This document shows positions 47,891 to 57,684 of a stretch of DNA of 64,000 bases, piece after piece. Both the position numbers and the translations under genes were made by a program. Numbering within the stretch: the stretch's first letter is position 1; every line of letters begins with the position of its first letter. The DNA lies in NCBI GenBank assembly GCA_951812925.1, contig OX638368.1, positions 120,179,309-120,243,308 of the forward strand, given 5' to 3'. This DNA comes from Calliopum simillimum. Taxonomy: Eukaryota; Arthropoda; Insecta; Diptera; Lauxaniidae. Below the pieces are notes generated by a model. The model did no database searches. It saw nothing but the letters and a program-made list of their open reading frames with translations, and was not told the DNA's origin.

Positions 47891-48189
47891 TAGTGCCATG
47901 GTAACATCGGTTTCTTAATAACTTATTTTGGAATGATTTTCTAACCGAGAGCAGTATATTAAACTAAAATTAGTAAAACTGGTTTTATATTGGTCGAACT
48001 ACGGATTTGCAAAGTACAATTTAAAGCATTTTAACAGGTAGAAAGAGTTTCTAGAGTTATAACTAAATGGTAAAAAGTTGTAAAAATCGTACTATTAATT
48101 TAAAATTTATTATCAATATTAAATTTAACTTAAAGAAAAATAAAAATGCAATTGAACTATTTTTTATTTTTTTTATTTTCCGCTCTTAG
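47891..48189. other. Region just upstream of the receptor leader
   Basis: AT-rich unique-looking DNA where the promoter would be expected if transcription starts near exon 1. I see no firm TATA box or initiator and cannot place a start site. Confidence 0.35.
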
Positions 48190-48472
48190 CTAAAACAACA
48201 ACAAGTAACGAAAAGTGACAACAAACGGAAGTAAAGTATAAAATGTGAGCAAACAACATTTGGAAAAGTACAAAAAAAGAAAAAAAAAATACCCATCGTA
48301 GTGACAAGAAATATTTATGTAAGTGGAAAATGTGAAGTGCATAAAAACGACAGGAGCGTCAACAACAACAACAACATTAACTACTACTACAACTACTACA
48401 CTTGTTGTACACATATACAACAAGCACGAAAAAAACAAGAACCCTAACAAGGGTTTAAAAGTCGTTTAAAAG
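48190..48472 (+). promoter_or_regulatory. Putative 5' leader of the tachykinin receptor with three AUG-stop uORFs
   Basis: A CAA/ACA-rich stretch typical of fly neural-gene leaders precedes the start codon. It contains exactly three upstream ATGs, and each is followed directly by a stop: ATGTGA at 48243, ATGTAA at 48317 and ATGTGA at 48330. Such minimal start-stop uORFs can stall or reset scanning ribosomes. An in-frame TAA at 48467-48469 precedes the main ATG. Whether this stretch is really transcribed is an inference; an upstream leader exon is possible. Confidence 0.45.
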
Positions 48473-48690
48473 ATGATAGAAGTCAACATTCCAACAACAA
48501 CAGCAACAACAACAACATTTCAAGCGTTTGACAACAGCGCACTCTACAGTGGCGGAGGAAACAATTCACTTTTTTATACAACAACATCCATATCCTTATA
48601 CGCCCTATGCAATCAATCTGCGTGGCAACAGGACAATTGCACCACGAACATTAGCGATAGTAGCAACACTAGTCGTAGCGATACGGGAAC
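48473..48690 (+). CDS. TkR99D: Tachykinin-like receptor, coding exon 1 (extracellular N-terminus)
   Basis: The exon encodes about 72 residues of a Ser/Thr/Asn-rich extracellular tail with five N-glycosylation sequons (NNS, NQS, NCT, NIS, NTS at residues 30, 47, 55, 59 and 65). I chose ATG at 48473 because an in-frame stop lies just upstream and the exon has no other methionine. The exon ends in phase 2 at GGGAAC before GTAAGT (48691), and joins exactly in frame to exon 2, giving ...[15 protein letters not shown]. On its own this N-terminus would not be recognised, because such tails diverge quickly. The call rests on the phase match and on exon 2. The gene symbol follows the Drosophila gene whose first transmembrane segment matches best. 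Confidence 0.75.
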
Positions 48691-49357
48691 GTAAGTTGAA
48701 TAATTTATTAGATATGGTACTAGTGGTACTCGTGGTACTCGTGTCAGTAATAGATCATATTTGCTATGCAAAATTGGAATAAACAAAGTTTTTCCTTTCG
48801 ATTTTCTTAAGCCAAAAAGCAAACGTAAAAATAATGGAAAAGTTAAGAACTCCATCAAGTTGTATTCAAAACATTTTTTGAGAAGTTATGCATTCATCCT
48901 TGTTGTTGTTATATTGAAATTGTTTTTTTAAACTTTTATCATTTCTGCTATTTTCGTCTTAATCTTTTAGGTTATTCATTTGTGTTTCTTTTCTGCATTT
49001 TGTACACATGTTTTATATAGCTTCTATTGTATTACGAGGTAAATTTTAATTTTTTAATCGATCTGATTAAATGAATATCAACGCTGAAGTTTTAATACTT
49101 ATTAAGAAATTAGTTTTTAAAATTCCCATCTTAAGGTATTTATCTGAATTTCAGATAATTTTATTGTCTTTTTTGGTTAAGCATTTATTTTGAAATTCAA
49201 ATACTAAGAGAACACGATACCTCTCAGAAAGCAAGAAACGTTTATTCTGAAACATAAAACTTGGAACGTTAAATCATCGAAACTCGAGAAAGGGGTAATA
49301 TCTTCTCTTCTCTTCTTTTCTCTTCTTATACGAGATAAAATTGTATGTACTTATGTA
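48691..49357. other. Intronic spacer before the mariner
   Basis: AT-rich sequence with a TCTTCTC-rich tract near 49305-49327. No other structure recognised. Confidence 0.45.
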
Positions 49358-50250
49358 CTAGGTGTACAAATATGAAACCGGTAATGACATCTAGCGGTCG
49401 ATAGCCGTATACGTATGAGCTTCCGAACCGTACCAAATGTTCATTCTGTCATCTGTCAACAATATTCAGTTCACAATTTGTCAAGTTTCATACAACAACG
49501 CATTTTTTCCGCTCGTAAAGATGTCGAATTTTGTGCCTGAAAACTCTCATTTGCGGGAAGCATTGATTTTCTGTTTCCATTTAAAGAAAAGAAAAGGTTT
49601 TCTCCCTCGAATCATCACTGGCGATGAAAAGTGGATTTATTTCAACAATCCCAAACGAAAAAAATCATATTTGAGCCCCGGCCAACGACCCAAATCAACG
49701 CCAAGACCAAATCGCTTCGGCCGAAAGACAATGCTGTGTATTTTCTGGGACCAGCGTGGTGTTATTTGGTATGAGCTACTAAAACCAGGTGAAACAGTTA
49801 CTGGTGCACGCTACCACCAACAATTGATCGCTTTGAACCGTGCTATACGTCAGAAGAGGCCCGAATTTCAACTTCGCCATGACAAAATTGTATTCCAAGA
49901 TGACAACGCATCGCCACATCGAGCAGCGGTCAATAAAAACTTGGTAGAATCGTACAACTGGGAGCCCCTGCCCCACCCGCCGTACTCACCGGACCTGGCG
50001 CCGTCCGATTACTATTTGTTTTCATCGACGGGACACGCACTCAACGATTCGCACTTCAATTCTTACGAGGAAGTGCAAAAATGGCTCGATGAATGGATAG
50101 CCTCAAAAAACGAAAAAATTGCCTGAAAGATGGGAAAGATGTGTAGCTAGCAAGGGGAAGTACTTTGAAGATTAAATTTGGAACCATTTTCGCAGAATAA
50201 AAGTGTTTTTTTTTAAATAAAAATTACCGGTTTCATATTTGTACACCTAG
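49358..50250 (+). mobile_element. Internally deleted mariner element, 893 bp
   Basis: The ends are CTAGGTGTACAAATATGAAA and its inverse (similarity continues into CCGGTAAT), flanked by TA at 49356-49357 and 50251-50252. Full-length mariners are about 1.3 kb, so roughly 0.4 kb is missing, chiefly the DNA-binding half of the transposase gene. The terminal repeats are almost perfect, so this is a fairly young copy that could still be mobilised in trans. Confidence 0.9.
49521..50126 (+). pseudogene. Mariner DD34D transposase lacking its DNA-binding domain
   Basis: The true start is the ATG at 49521 (MSNFVPENSHLREALIFC), the usual mariner N-terminus. After HLKK the protein jumps straight to RKGFLPRIITGDEKWIYF, so about 130 residues with the paired helix-turn-helix motifs are deleted, yet the frame is kept. 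The catalytic core is intact in sequence: D in TGDEKWI, D in FQDDNASPH, and D in YSPDLAPSDY exactly 34 residues after the second. A second small deletion after SKNEK shifts the frame, giving an early stop at 50126. The normal ending LPERWERCVASKGKYFED is readable one frame over. It is probably catalytically and certainly DNA-binding defective. Confidence 0.88.
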
Positions 50251-50399
50251 TACTTATGTATGTATGTTTGGAACGGGCAAAACTTTTTCTCAAAAACGGC
50301 TACAGCGATTTTAAGGAACTTCGGATAATGTTAGATATTAACATTATCTGGAAAATTAGTATCTAAAGCATAACAAAAAGTGAGATTTGTTCAATAAAA

Positions 50400-50606
50400 C
50401 AGGCCCACAAAAAAAAAGTACCATGCGCGAATCCGAATACGGTGCCAGAATAGCAAAGTTGGTAGAGATTTTTCCTGGTTTCCGAAAAAACGCGAACCAA
50501 CTTCGCTAATCTGACACTATATTCGGGTTCAGTGACCCCGAAAACATAAAGTTCCGGTGGTCTGATCTTTCGCGCACGGTACTTTTTTTTTTTTTTTTTT
50601 GGCCTG
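50400..50606. mobile_element. Fold-back hairpin element A, 207 bp
   Basis: It starts CAGGCCCACAAAAAA and ends TTTTTTGGCCTG. The inner arms also pair (GCGCGAATCCGAATACGGTG against the inverse part carrying TATTCGGGTTCAG; CCAACTTCGC against GCAAAGTTGG). It has no ORF. Confidence 0.75.
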
Positions 50607-50610
50607 TGCA

Positions 50611-50896
50611 TAGGACTAAAAAAAAAATTCCCTGTGCGAACGATCAGGCCACCTGAACTTTATGTTTTCGTGGTTGCTGAGTCCGAATATGGTGTCAGGA
50701 TAGCGAAGTTGGATCAAGTTTTTTCAGAAATAATGCTGAAAAAAATCTCAAATTTTTCAGCATAATTGCTGATTTCTGAAAAAACGCGAACCAACTTCAC
50801 TATCCTGGCACCATATTCGGATTCAGCGACCCCGAAACATAAAGCTCAGGTGGTCTGATCTTTCGCGCAGGGTACTTTATTTTTTTTGTGGGCCTG
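50611..50896. mobile_element. Fold-back hairpin element B, 286 bp, adjacent relative of A
   Basis: It carries the same arm sequences as element A (TTTATGTTTTCG, CCGAATATGGTG, GCGAAGTTGG and inverses) and ends GTGGGCCTG. A further inner hairpin (TTCAGAAATAATGCTGAAA and its inverse) sits near 50723-50775. The left terminal CAGGCC is lost. Side-by-side relatives suggest tandem insertion or unequal exchange. Confidence 0.7.
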
Positions 50897-50904
50897 TGTA
50901 ATTG

Positions 50905-51181
50905 CCACTCCCATGGCCACTCCATGAAGGTTGTAGTGGGTAGTAGTGGAGGTTTCTTCGGGTCTGAAAACAGAAAACAGTCACAGGGCGCTAAATCTGG
51001 AGAATGTGCTATTTGGAAAAGTAGCTCGTAGTCCAATTTATGAGTTTTTGCCATGAAAACTACAAACATGTACATCCGTACATTGTCTTGATGAAACAAA
51101 TCCAGTCGTTTCTGCTTCAAATTGATATCCAAAAACTCAGATGTGAATGACACCACGCGCTTCCCGAAAAACAGTGGCCGC
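50905..51181 (-). pseudogene. Mariner transposase C-terminal remnant
   Basis: The minus strand reads LDLFHQDNVRMYMFVVFMAK followed by HSPDLAPCDCFLFSDPKK, the second and third catalytic Asp blocks of a mariner with exactly 34 residues between them (DD34D). The surrounding codons are degraded. It is probably the C-terminal part of the same element whose N-terminal half lies at 52450-52745. The two are now separated by a hAT element and a LINE fragment. Confidence 0.75.
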
Positions 51182-52023
51182 CAGTGCTGGATTAAGCCAA
51201 ATGAGGGCCCTAGGCCATTCAAGTTTTGGGGCCCTCTTTTTTTAATAATTGTAAAATAAATCTTTATTTATGCATTTATAGAAATAAAACAGCTTATTCA
51301 TATCATTCAAAGGTTGTAAACACAATGAAACAATCAAAGTAGTTTTTTTTTCGCCAAATTATATTTTTTTGGATTTTACATAATTTACAGTATAGTAATT
51401 TATAAAATAATCTTGGGACATCTCTTTTAAATATTAAAACGACGTTCATCTTTAAAAAACTTTTCACTAAAACCATTAATGACATTTTCAAAATCAATTT
51501 GGCGAAGAACATCCGATTCAATGGACATCAGACATAGCATGTCCAATCGTTCTTGACCCATAACACTTTTTTGCTCGTTTTTTATGCGTTTCAACTTTGA
51601 AAAAGAGCGCTCTGTTGTAAAATTTGTAATCATAAGAGTTAAAAATATGCGAAGAGCAATGTCCACGTTTGGGAAAACAGTTTCAAGATTATCTCGAATA
51701 AAACTTTCGTAGATTTCAGAGTGAGTGAACTTAAGTTTGGATGGAAATTTTGATTCGATAAAATTGTGAAACTATTTGAGTTCAGGATAAAAATCTTCCA
51801 AATCGTCAGGGTAGAAGTCAACTAAGCCGGCAATTTTTTTGCGGTGCTCATTTTCTGTCAAGCTTTTTTCAAAGCATGCTTGGACTTACATTTGCCAAAT
51901 TTTTTAAGCTAGCTCTTTTAATCAGCAGACTAAATATTTTAGCCCTCAGATTTTTGTGGGGGCCCCTGGTCGTCGGGGGCCCTAGGCCATGGTCTAGTCT
52001 GGCCTAATAGGTAATCCAGCACT
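51182..52023 (-). mobile_element. hAT-like element remnant with hATC dimerisation domain
   Basis: AGTGCTGGATTA at the left and its inverse (TAATCCAGCACT) at the right are hAT-style ends. Behind them GAGGGCCCTAGGCC and GGGCCCTAGGCC are also inverted. On the minus strand the interior encodes the C-terminal dimerisation region: VDIALRIFLTLMIT, TERSFSKLKRIKNEQKS, QERLDMLCLMSIE. The upstream part (KFPSKLKFTHSEIYESFIRD) continues in frame past a stop near 51772. The catalytic core is absent. No matching 8-bp target duplication is seen, perhaps because the right flank was altered by the adjoining LINE fragment. Confidence 0.75.
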
Positions 52024-52445
52024 CGTTAGGTTAGGTTAGGGTGCCACACATAGACCGCAAGGGTCCATAGTGATACCACAAACTCTCTTATTAACGTCTA
52101 TTCATAAACTCTGGTCCTTTCAATATGGTGTTTGTCCAAACTGAAGGATCCTGTAAGCACTGCGAATCTTTTAATGTCACTTAGGTGAATTTTAGTGAGT
52201 TCTTTTAGGGAATTAAAGACAAAGACATAAAAGGTGTTCAATTGTTTCCTCTTCCTCAGGCTCGTGACAGTTTCTGCACCAGTTGTTGGAGACTATGCCC
52301 AGTCTAAAGGCATGATGACAAATTAGACAATGACCAGTCACAACTCTAGTCAGCAGGCTGCACTCACTCCTCGTCAGAGATAGTAAATATTTGGAAAAAT
52401 CTGCTTTGTGAAAACAAGGCCAAAAATACGCGATCACGCGAATAG
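52024..52445 (-). pseudogene. 5'-truncated non-LTR retrotransposon 3' end (RNase H region)
   Basis: On the minus strand, SLTRSECSLLTRVVTGHCLI, then CRNCHEPEEEETIEHLLCLC, is the cysteine-rich end that follows the RNase H domain in I/Loa/jockey-type ORF2 proteins. After a frameshift, LKELTKIHLSDIKRFAVLTG completes the usual terminus. The 3' UTR ends in repeats of CTAACC (TTAGG-type on the + strand, 52024-52042). The rest of the element is missing. Confidence 0.75.
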
Positions 52446-52449
52446 CTTT

Positions 52450-52745
52450 TGCAAGCCCAAATATTCATATAAAATTTGATGCACTCACTCAGTTGAGATG
52501 CTTACAGCCTCAGCTACCTCACGTTCTTTGATTCTCCGAACATTCGATATCATTCCTGGATTTTGTTGATTATTTCTGGCATGATGACTTCTTTTGGGTG
52601 ACCTAAACGTTCGGCGTCACTTGTGCTAATATGACCATAAGGAAGTTCAGTAAACCACTTCTGACTCATTAAAATTGATGGTGCAGAGTCCCTATGGTAT
52701 TTGGAAAGCCCTTCTTTGGTTTCGATGATGGTGGGTTTTTTTACG
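52450..52745 (-). pseudogene. Mariner transposase N-terminal remnant
   Basis: The minus strand gives SQKWFTELPYGHISTSDAER followed by LGHPKEVIMPEIINKIQ, the usual region between the two helix-turn-helix motifs of mariner transposases (typically WF..F..G..S..D..R.GRP). Stops follow. It is in the same orientation as the C-terminal remnant at 50905-51181. Confidence 0.65.
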
Positions 52746-53059
52746 CAAAATATAATGCTGGATTAGCACGAAAATTTCACTTCTTTGTTTAATTTTTGTT
52801 AAAACTCAAGAGGTTGTCTGCTTTTAATGGCTGTCAAAAACAAATTAAATGACCCAGCTTGCTCAAGATTTCACAGCTGTCGATTAGATTAAACTCAGTT
52901 TAAGATAAGACTCAGTCAGTCTGTTTGAAGCATTATCACTCAGAAACGGTGCTGGGCAAAAAGCTTTTCTTTTTTTTCTTTCTTTCACCACCGCTCAGAA
53001 ACTATTCAGCTGAATCTATTGAGCTGAAAATTTGGCAATGAGTGTATCGCAGGTATGGA
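52746..53059. other. Intronic spacer
   Basis: Nothing recognised. Confidence 0.4.
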
Positions 53060-53560
53060 ATGGTTTTTCTGTAGAGGTTTCCGAGGATCAACCGAATTCT
53101 TCATAGTCAACTTGATGAAAAATATCGTTTGCAAACTATCAACAAGTTTTAATTGATAGTTCTCTAGGTCACCCGATGGTTCTCGAAGGTCATCCGAAAG
53201 CTTGATAGTCAAAACGAAGTATATTTAGGTATACTAGTGGGAAAATATCTATTGCGGACTATCAACCAGCTTTAAATGATAGTTTTTTTTTTTTTGAATG
53301 TTCGAAGGTTCCCAAAGGCCACCCGAAGATTTCATAGTCAAAACGAAGAATATCTAGATATACTAGAGGGAAAACATCTGTGGTGAACTATCAACAAGCT
53401 TTCATTGATAGTTTTATGTGAAACCCATAGTTTTCTGAAGATCACCCGAAGATTTAAAGTATGTATAATCAAAACGAAGAATATCTAAGCATACTGGAGG
53501 GAAAACATCTGTGACGGACTGTCAACAAGCCTTAATTGATGGTTTCCTGGGACACCAAAT
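53060..53560. repeat. Tandem repeat with built-in hairpin, 4 units of ~123-131 bp
   Basis: Each unit carries ATAGTCAAAACGAAGAATAT, then GGGAAAACATCTGTG, then a 28-bp hairpin of the type AACTATCAA-10N-TTGATAGTT (starts at 53134, 53257, 53386 and 53517). Unit ends show GGTCACCCGAAGATTT variants. The units have diverged but the inverted stems are kept. Confidence 0.8.
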
Positions 53561-53808
53561 CTAAGCTATTGGATGGTTTTAAGGTTTTAAATGAAATTAA
53601 CTTTCCCATGACACATAAATTTGTATTGGTGCCGTGACAGGGGCGTAAACTAACGCTTTTATCTATATCTTCTATGCTATTGGGAATGCAAAAACAAAAC
53701 AAACATGCCTAGTGAAGCGCAAAGGGAGGCTAGTCATGAATAAGGATGAAGATTAATGCAGATATAAAGATTGTGAGAAACAAATATTCTTAATTTTAAC
53801 CCATTATA
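53561..53808. other. Spacer with possible primer-binding-site-like motif
   Basis: TTGGTGCCGTGACAGGGGCG near 53626 resembles primer-binding sites that follow the LTR of Bel/Pao elements. No matching LTR could be aligned upstream, so this is only a suggestion. Confidence 0.25.
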
Positions 53809-54480
53809 TTGTGAGGTAACAAGCCGCTGGGCGCTCGTTTGAAGTCTCCAAAAATTTATTTTACATCAATTATTGAATTTAATTTGATTTAATAAGATTT
53901 ACTTGATTGAAATGTGTGAATTAGTATAAGAAATTTGAAGCCAACCAACAAAATAGTTGAACGATAGTATAATAGATTAAGTAAAATAGTATCAGCACAA
54001 TATGGCAACACCAGCAAACAGCTTTCGCAACAATCAGCTGTTCACCACACTGAGTAGATGGTAATAACCTCAGTGACGACCAGCAGCGAATAAAGGTGGT
54101 AAGCACAGTAGTTACAAGTATTTAACTAGAAAGGTTTTGAGCTATGCCGATACTGTGAAGGTGGTAAACATAATAGTTAGCAGCATTTAGTTAGAACAGT
54201 ATTGAGCCAAGCCGATACTGTAAAGGCGGGACGAAGCGTAGAAAGCCATTTTGGTCGTTGTGTATTCGTTCGTATTGAGCTATGCCGATGCTGCGAGGCC
54301 GGAATGCGCAATAGGGCGATAGTTGGGATAGTTGTATGGTGACTCGTTTTCACTAAATAAGGAATTGAATAGTACCAACAGCTGCAACCAAATCTATCCA
54401 TAAAACATTTATCTTAATAGTTACAACTTGGGATTACAATCTGAACTTTCATGACTAGTCCAACTTAGAATCTGGAGATT
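53809..54480 (+). mobile_element. LTR-like block with internal direct repeats
   Basis: It starts near TGTGAGGTAACAAGCC. It contains the motif TGAGCYATGCCGATACTGTG or close variants four times (about 54140, 54201, 54277 and in part 54086), each followed by GGTGG/GGCGG-type sequence. GGCAACACCAGCAAACAGC resembles GGCAACACTGCGCAACAGC in the block at 36123-38265, so both may belong to related LTR retrotransposons. No pol is adjacent and the boundaries are estimates. Confidence 0.35.
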
Positions 54481-56342
54481 ATAACTTTTCGCTTGGCTGT
54501 TAAAAATTGGTAGTGATTGTAGGGATTCCTCTAAACAATTTTTCTCGTGAAAATTTAACGAAATGTTTTCTGGCGCATTTCAAAACACTGAAGCCAGCTA
54601 TGCAAAACGATTCGAAGAATCGAGCAGGAATCAGAAGAAAACTGAAAACTTGTATTCCAAAACAAATCAGAGTTTTCATAAAGTACAATGAAAAAATAAA
54701 TAAAACTCTGCAACGAGAATTCAATAAAGACTTTTATTATTTTCCACGAACTGTCCGCACAAACTGGCGAAATAGAGATAAAAATAAAATGCAGAAATGC
54801 AATAAAGATGGAGAAATCAAAATAAATAAAAATATTGAAGTTTAAAGAACAACAATGAGTAGCTAAACTAACAAACTATGCTTTAAGATACTACAAAGTT
54901 AGTGCTATACTGCAACAAATTCGTTGAAATTTTTTGTAAAAAAACAAAAATAAATGCAGTTCTGTAAACTTTTGCGCTGTTTATATTTCAATTTTATAAA
55001 ATCTGCAATTTTATTCCCCTTAAAATAACCCTTCGTACTCTCTATTGAGTTATAAAATGTTGCTAAATAGTTTTGTAGAATCAAGAATTTGCAATTGCCG
55101 TAACAAAAGTTATTCAATTCCAATTTATTTATGCTTTTCTACTACAAAAGAGTTGCCAACAATTGGCCTTTCACAGATAGCAAAGTATCTTTCATAAAAT
55201 TATTGACATTTTTTCGTTATTACATTTCAATTAACTAAAAAGTTCTCAAGTTTTTTTAGTGCGCATAAAAAGCAAAGGATTCTCACTAAAAAACCTCTTT
55301 ATAGTAAATTTAACAATGATTTGTAAAATTGATTTTCACCATAAAATTTTATCGCCACTCAAAGCTCAATTGCTCATGACAATCAATAAAAGCAATCATT
55401 ACTTTACAATGCACACTGGGGCTTAATGTACTCGTAAGTAAATCAAATCCATTACAGAAATCAACTACTCTGCTGACAAATGATGGAATCATTTGATTAC
55501 TCTTGAGACTCTGCCTCTATGTATGTAACAACTAAGTTTGCACACACACACTCGGTACACTTTGTATTAAAGATGGCACCAGTTTCGTACATACACACAC
55601 ATGTATAAAAAGTGCACATGTTTTATATGAAAAGTAAAAATAAATGCAAAGTGAGACGTTGTCACGCGATTTGCTGACTAATTGCAAGCGTCAGCCATTA
55701 AGGTTGCACATGATTGCAGTATTAGTGTGCACATTGCATTAACACTACTGCACTGCATACGTTGTTGTTGTGTGAGTGAGTGATTGAATTAATTTGTGTC
55801 ACTCAAATGAAATGTGTCGCATGTAATGGTAGTTGTGGGTTTACAGCTCATTATGCAAGTGCATACAGTGGGTTATTGAAGGTGAAAGTTTAACTAAATT
55901 AATGATGTGATACAAACTGAACTGGCAAGAATTAAATTTACATGCATATTAAATCATTGTCTTATAATGATGTAATGTTCACGTGAAATCAATCTGTTCT
56001 GCATTATTGATTCACTAGCCCACTGTGTGTGCAATATGAAAAATGCTCAAATGAATTCCTGTAACATAATTATTAGAGAAAATTGCAATATTACGTGTTA
56101 GAAATTTAATTGTATAGGTCGCAGAGTTTTATCAATAAATAGAGAGTCATGTTACCACCCTGATTTAATTCTTTTCATGCAACTCTTATTATGACGTAGT
56201 ATGGTTTTTTTTTTTTGTTTTCAGGGATTTTTGATTCGTTTAGTAATAAGAATTTTGAATGATCAAAATTTGGAAACTATCAAAAAGAACTTAGCATTCT
56301 TGAAACATTCATATTAATCGAACTACTTGTAACCATAAAAAA
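54481..56342. other. Gene-poor intronic stretch
   Basis: A Lys/Asn/Arg-rich open frame at about 54507-54845 could be a scrap of a gag-like or basic protein, but I recognise no motif. The remainder is AT-rich with short CA runs near 55540 and 55590. No gene called. Confidence 0.4.
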
Positions 56343-57584
56343 TTATTCAGAAAATCTTTGAAATTGTGCATAAAATACGAAAGTATGGAAAAGCATTTGA
56401 AAAGTTTGTGTAAGAAGAGGGTATCAAGTACCGGAATGGAATCAATTTTAAGGTGTTCTGCTTTTCGATATTGAATACCATATCGGAATTAAGTTTCAGT
56501 AAATCAGAATCAAGAGTTGCAGCAAGAATCGCCGCAATTATTGTTCGAATGGATTGCTTTAAGTCGTTCAAATTTGCTGGTTTTGTTTTAAAAACATCCT
56601 GTTTGCAATAACCCCATAAGAAAAAATCAGGAGCAGTAAGGTCAGGAGACTTGGGGGGCCAACGGAATGGGGAGTTTCTGGAAATCAGCTAATTTGAAAA
56701 TTTTCGCTGTAATTCTGTCATAACAGGCCGGGCAATTTGAGGAGTTGCACTATCTTGTTGAAACCACACAGAGTTGAGACAGATTCTCTTTTGGCGAAAT
56801 TCTGGGTAAAGAATTCTTTTAACATTTTTAAGTAACGGTTTGCAGTGACCGTAACAGTAGCACCGTTCTCTTCAAAGATTTATGCCCCGACAATGCATTT
56901 TGATGAAACTGCACACCACACTGTGACACGTAGTGGATGCAATTCCGTCTCATGGAGTATGTGGGGATTATAATCACTCCATATTCGACAGTTTTGTTTG
57001 TTAACATTGCCATTTAGGACAAAATGAGCCTCTTCAGGCATAAAAATACAGTTTAAGACGTTTTCGCTCTCTTTTTACCAATTGAAGGTTCGTCTGGCAA
57101 AATTCCAGGCCAATCGGCAAGTCTGCTGCATTCAGTTTATTTGTCATTTGAATTTTGTATGGAAACAAGTTCAAATCTTTGTGCATAATTGCCTGTTGTG
57201 ACTGTCTGCTGATACTCATTTGGGCAGATAAGCTCCTTGTCGAAATTCTGGGATTGGCTTGTATGGCAACAGCTACAGCAGCGATAGTTTTCCGCGTCCG
57301 AACTGAAGCGTTTCAATAATAAGGCCTTTTTTCAATTGTCCCGTGCTCGGCAAAATTGTTTACGAGCCTCATTACAGTCCATCTGCTCGGATGAGTGCCC
57401 CCAAACGTGCGCCTATAGTCTCTTTGTACTGAAACTACGGACTCCAATGCGTGATAACGGCGGACAATCCGAATCCTTGTCTCAGTGTCCCAATCCTCGA
57501 TTTCCGTTAAATCTAAAGATTAATCTGTAAAATAAAAAAAAATGGAAAAGATTAATTTGGTAGCAGCTTTCATCAGCCACCCTG
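56343..57584 (-). pseudogene. DD41D (rosa-type) mariner transposase relic
   Basis: The minus strand is colinear with a complete IS630-Tc1-mariner transposase: WDTETRIRIVRRYHALESVV, THPSRWTVMRLVNNFAEHGT, ANPRISTRSLSAQMSISRQS, HKDLNLFPYKIQMTNKLN, FMPEEAHFVLNG (first catalytic Asp replaced by Glu), WSDYNPHI, HPLRVTVWCAVSS, VWFQQDSATPQIARPV, SPDLTAPDFFLWGY, LNDLKQSIRTII. Between the Asp of QQD and that of APD I count 41 positions (one is now a stop), so DD41D, a group first known from the medfly relative Ceratitis rosa. Frameshifts and stops abound. The 5' end TACAGGGTGGCTGATGAAAG (inverse) is kept at 57565-57586. The 3' terminus is not found. Confidence 0.8.
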
Positions 57585-57684
57585 TATATTTGAAATCGAA
57601 AAATGCTTTTTTTTTTCATTCTAGAGGCTGTAAAAATGAACTGTATTCATATGAAACTTTGTATTTAAAAAATCAAAAATTAAG

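Noticed and set aside
48528..48782. Alternative reading frame over receptor exon 1
   Set aside because: The 48473 frame has an in-frame upstream stop, five glycosylation sequons and a phase match to exon 2; the other frames do not join to the TM1 exon.
49437..49520. Upstream extension of the mariner ORF
   Set aside because: The in-frame extension before 49521 shows no transposase similarity; mariner proteins start MSNFVP-like at the ATG at 49521.
52024..52042. Telomere repeat (TTAGG)n
   Set aside because: Only three units, adjoining a LINE 3' end in the expected orientation, and flies lack TTAGG telomeres.
53626..53645. Primer-binding site of an LTR retrotransposon
   Set aside because: The motif is suggestive, but no LTR pair or pol could be aligned around it, so no element is called.
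54507..54845. 112-codon basic ORF in the receptor intron
   Set aside because: Lys/Asn/Arg-rich with no motif and a non-ATG start; too little to call a gag or host exon.
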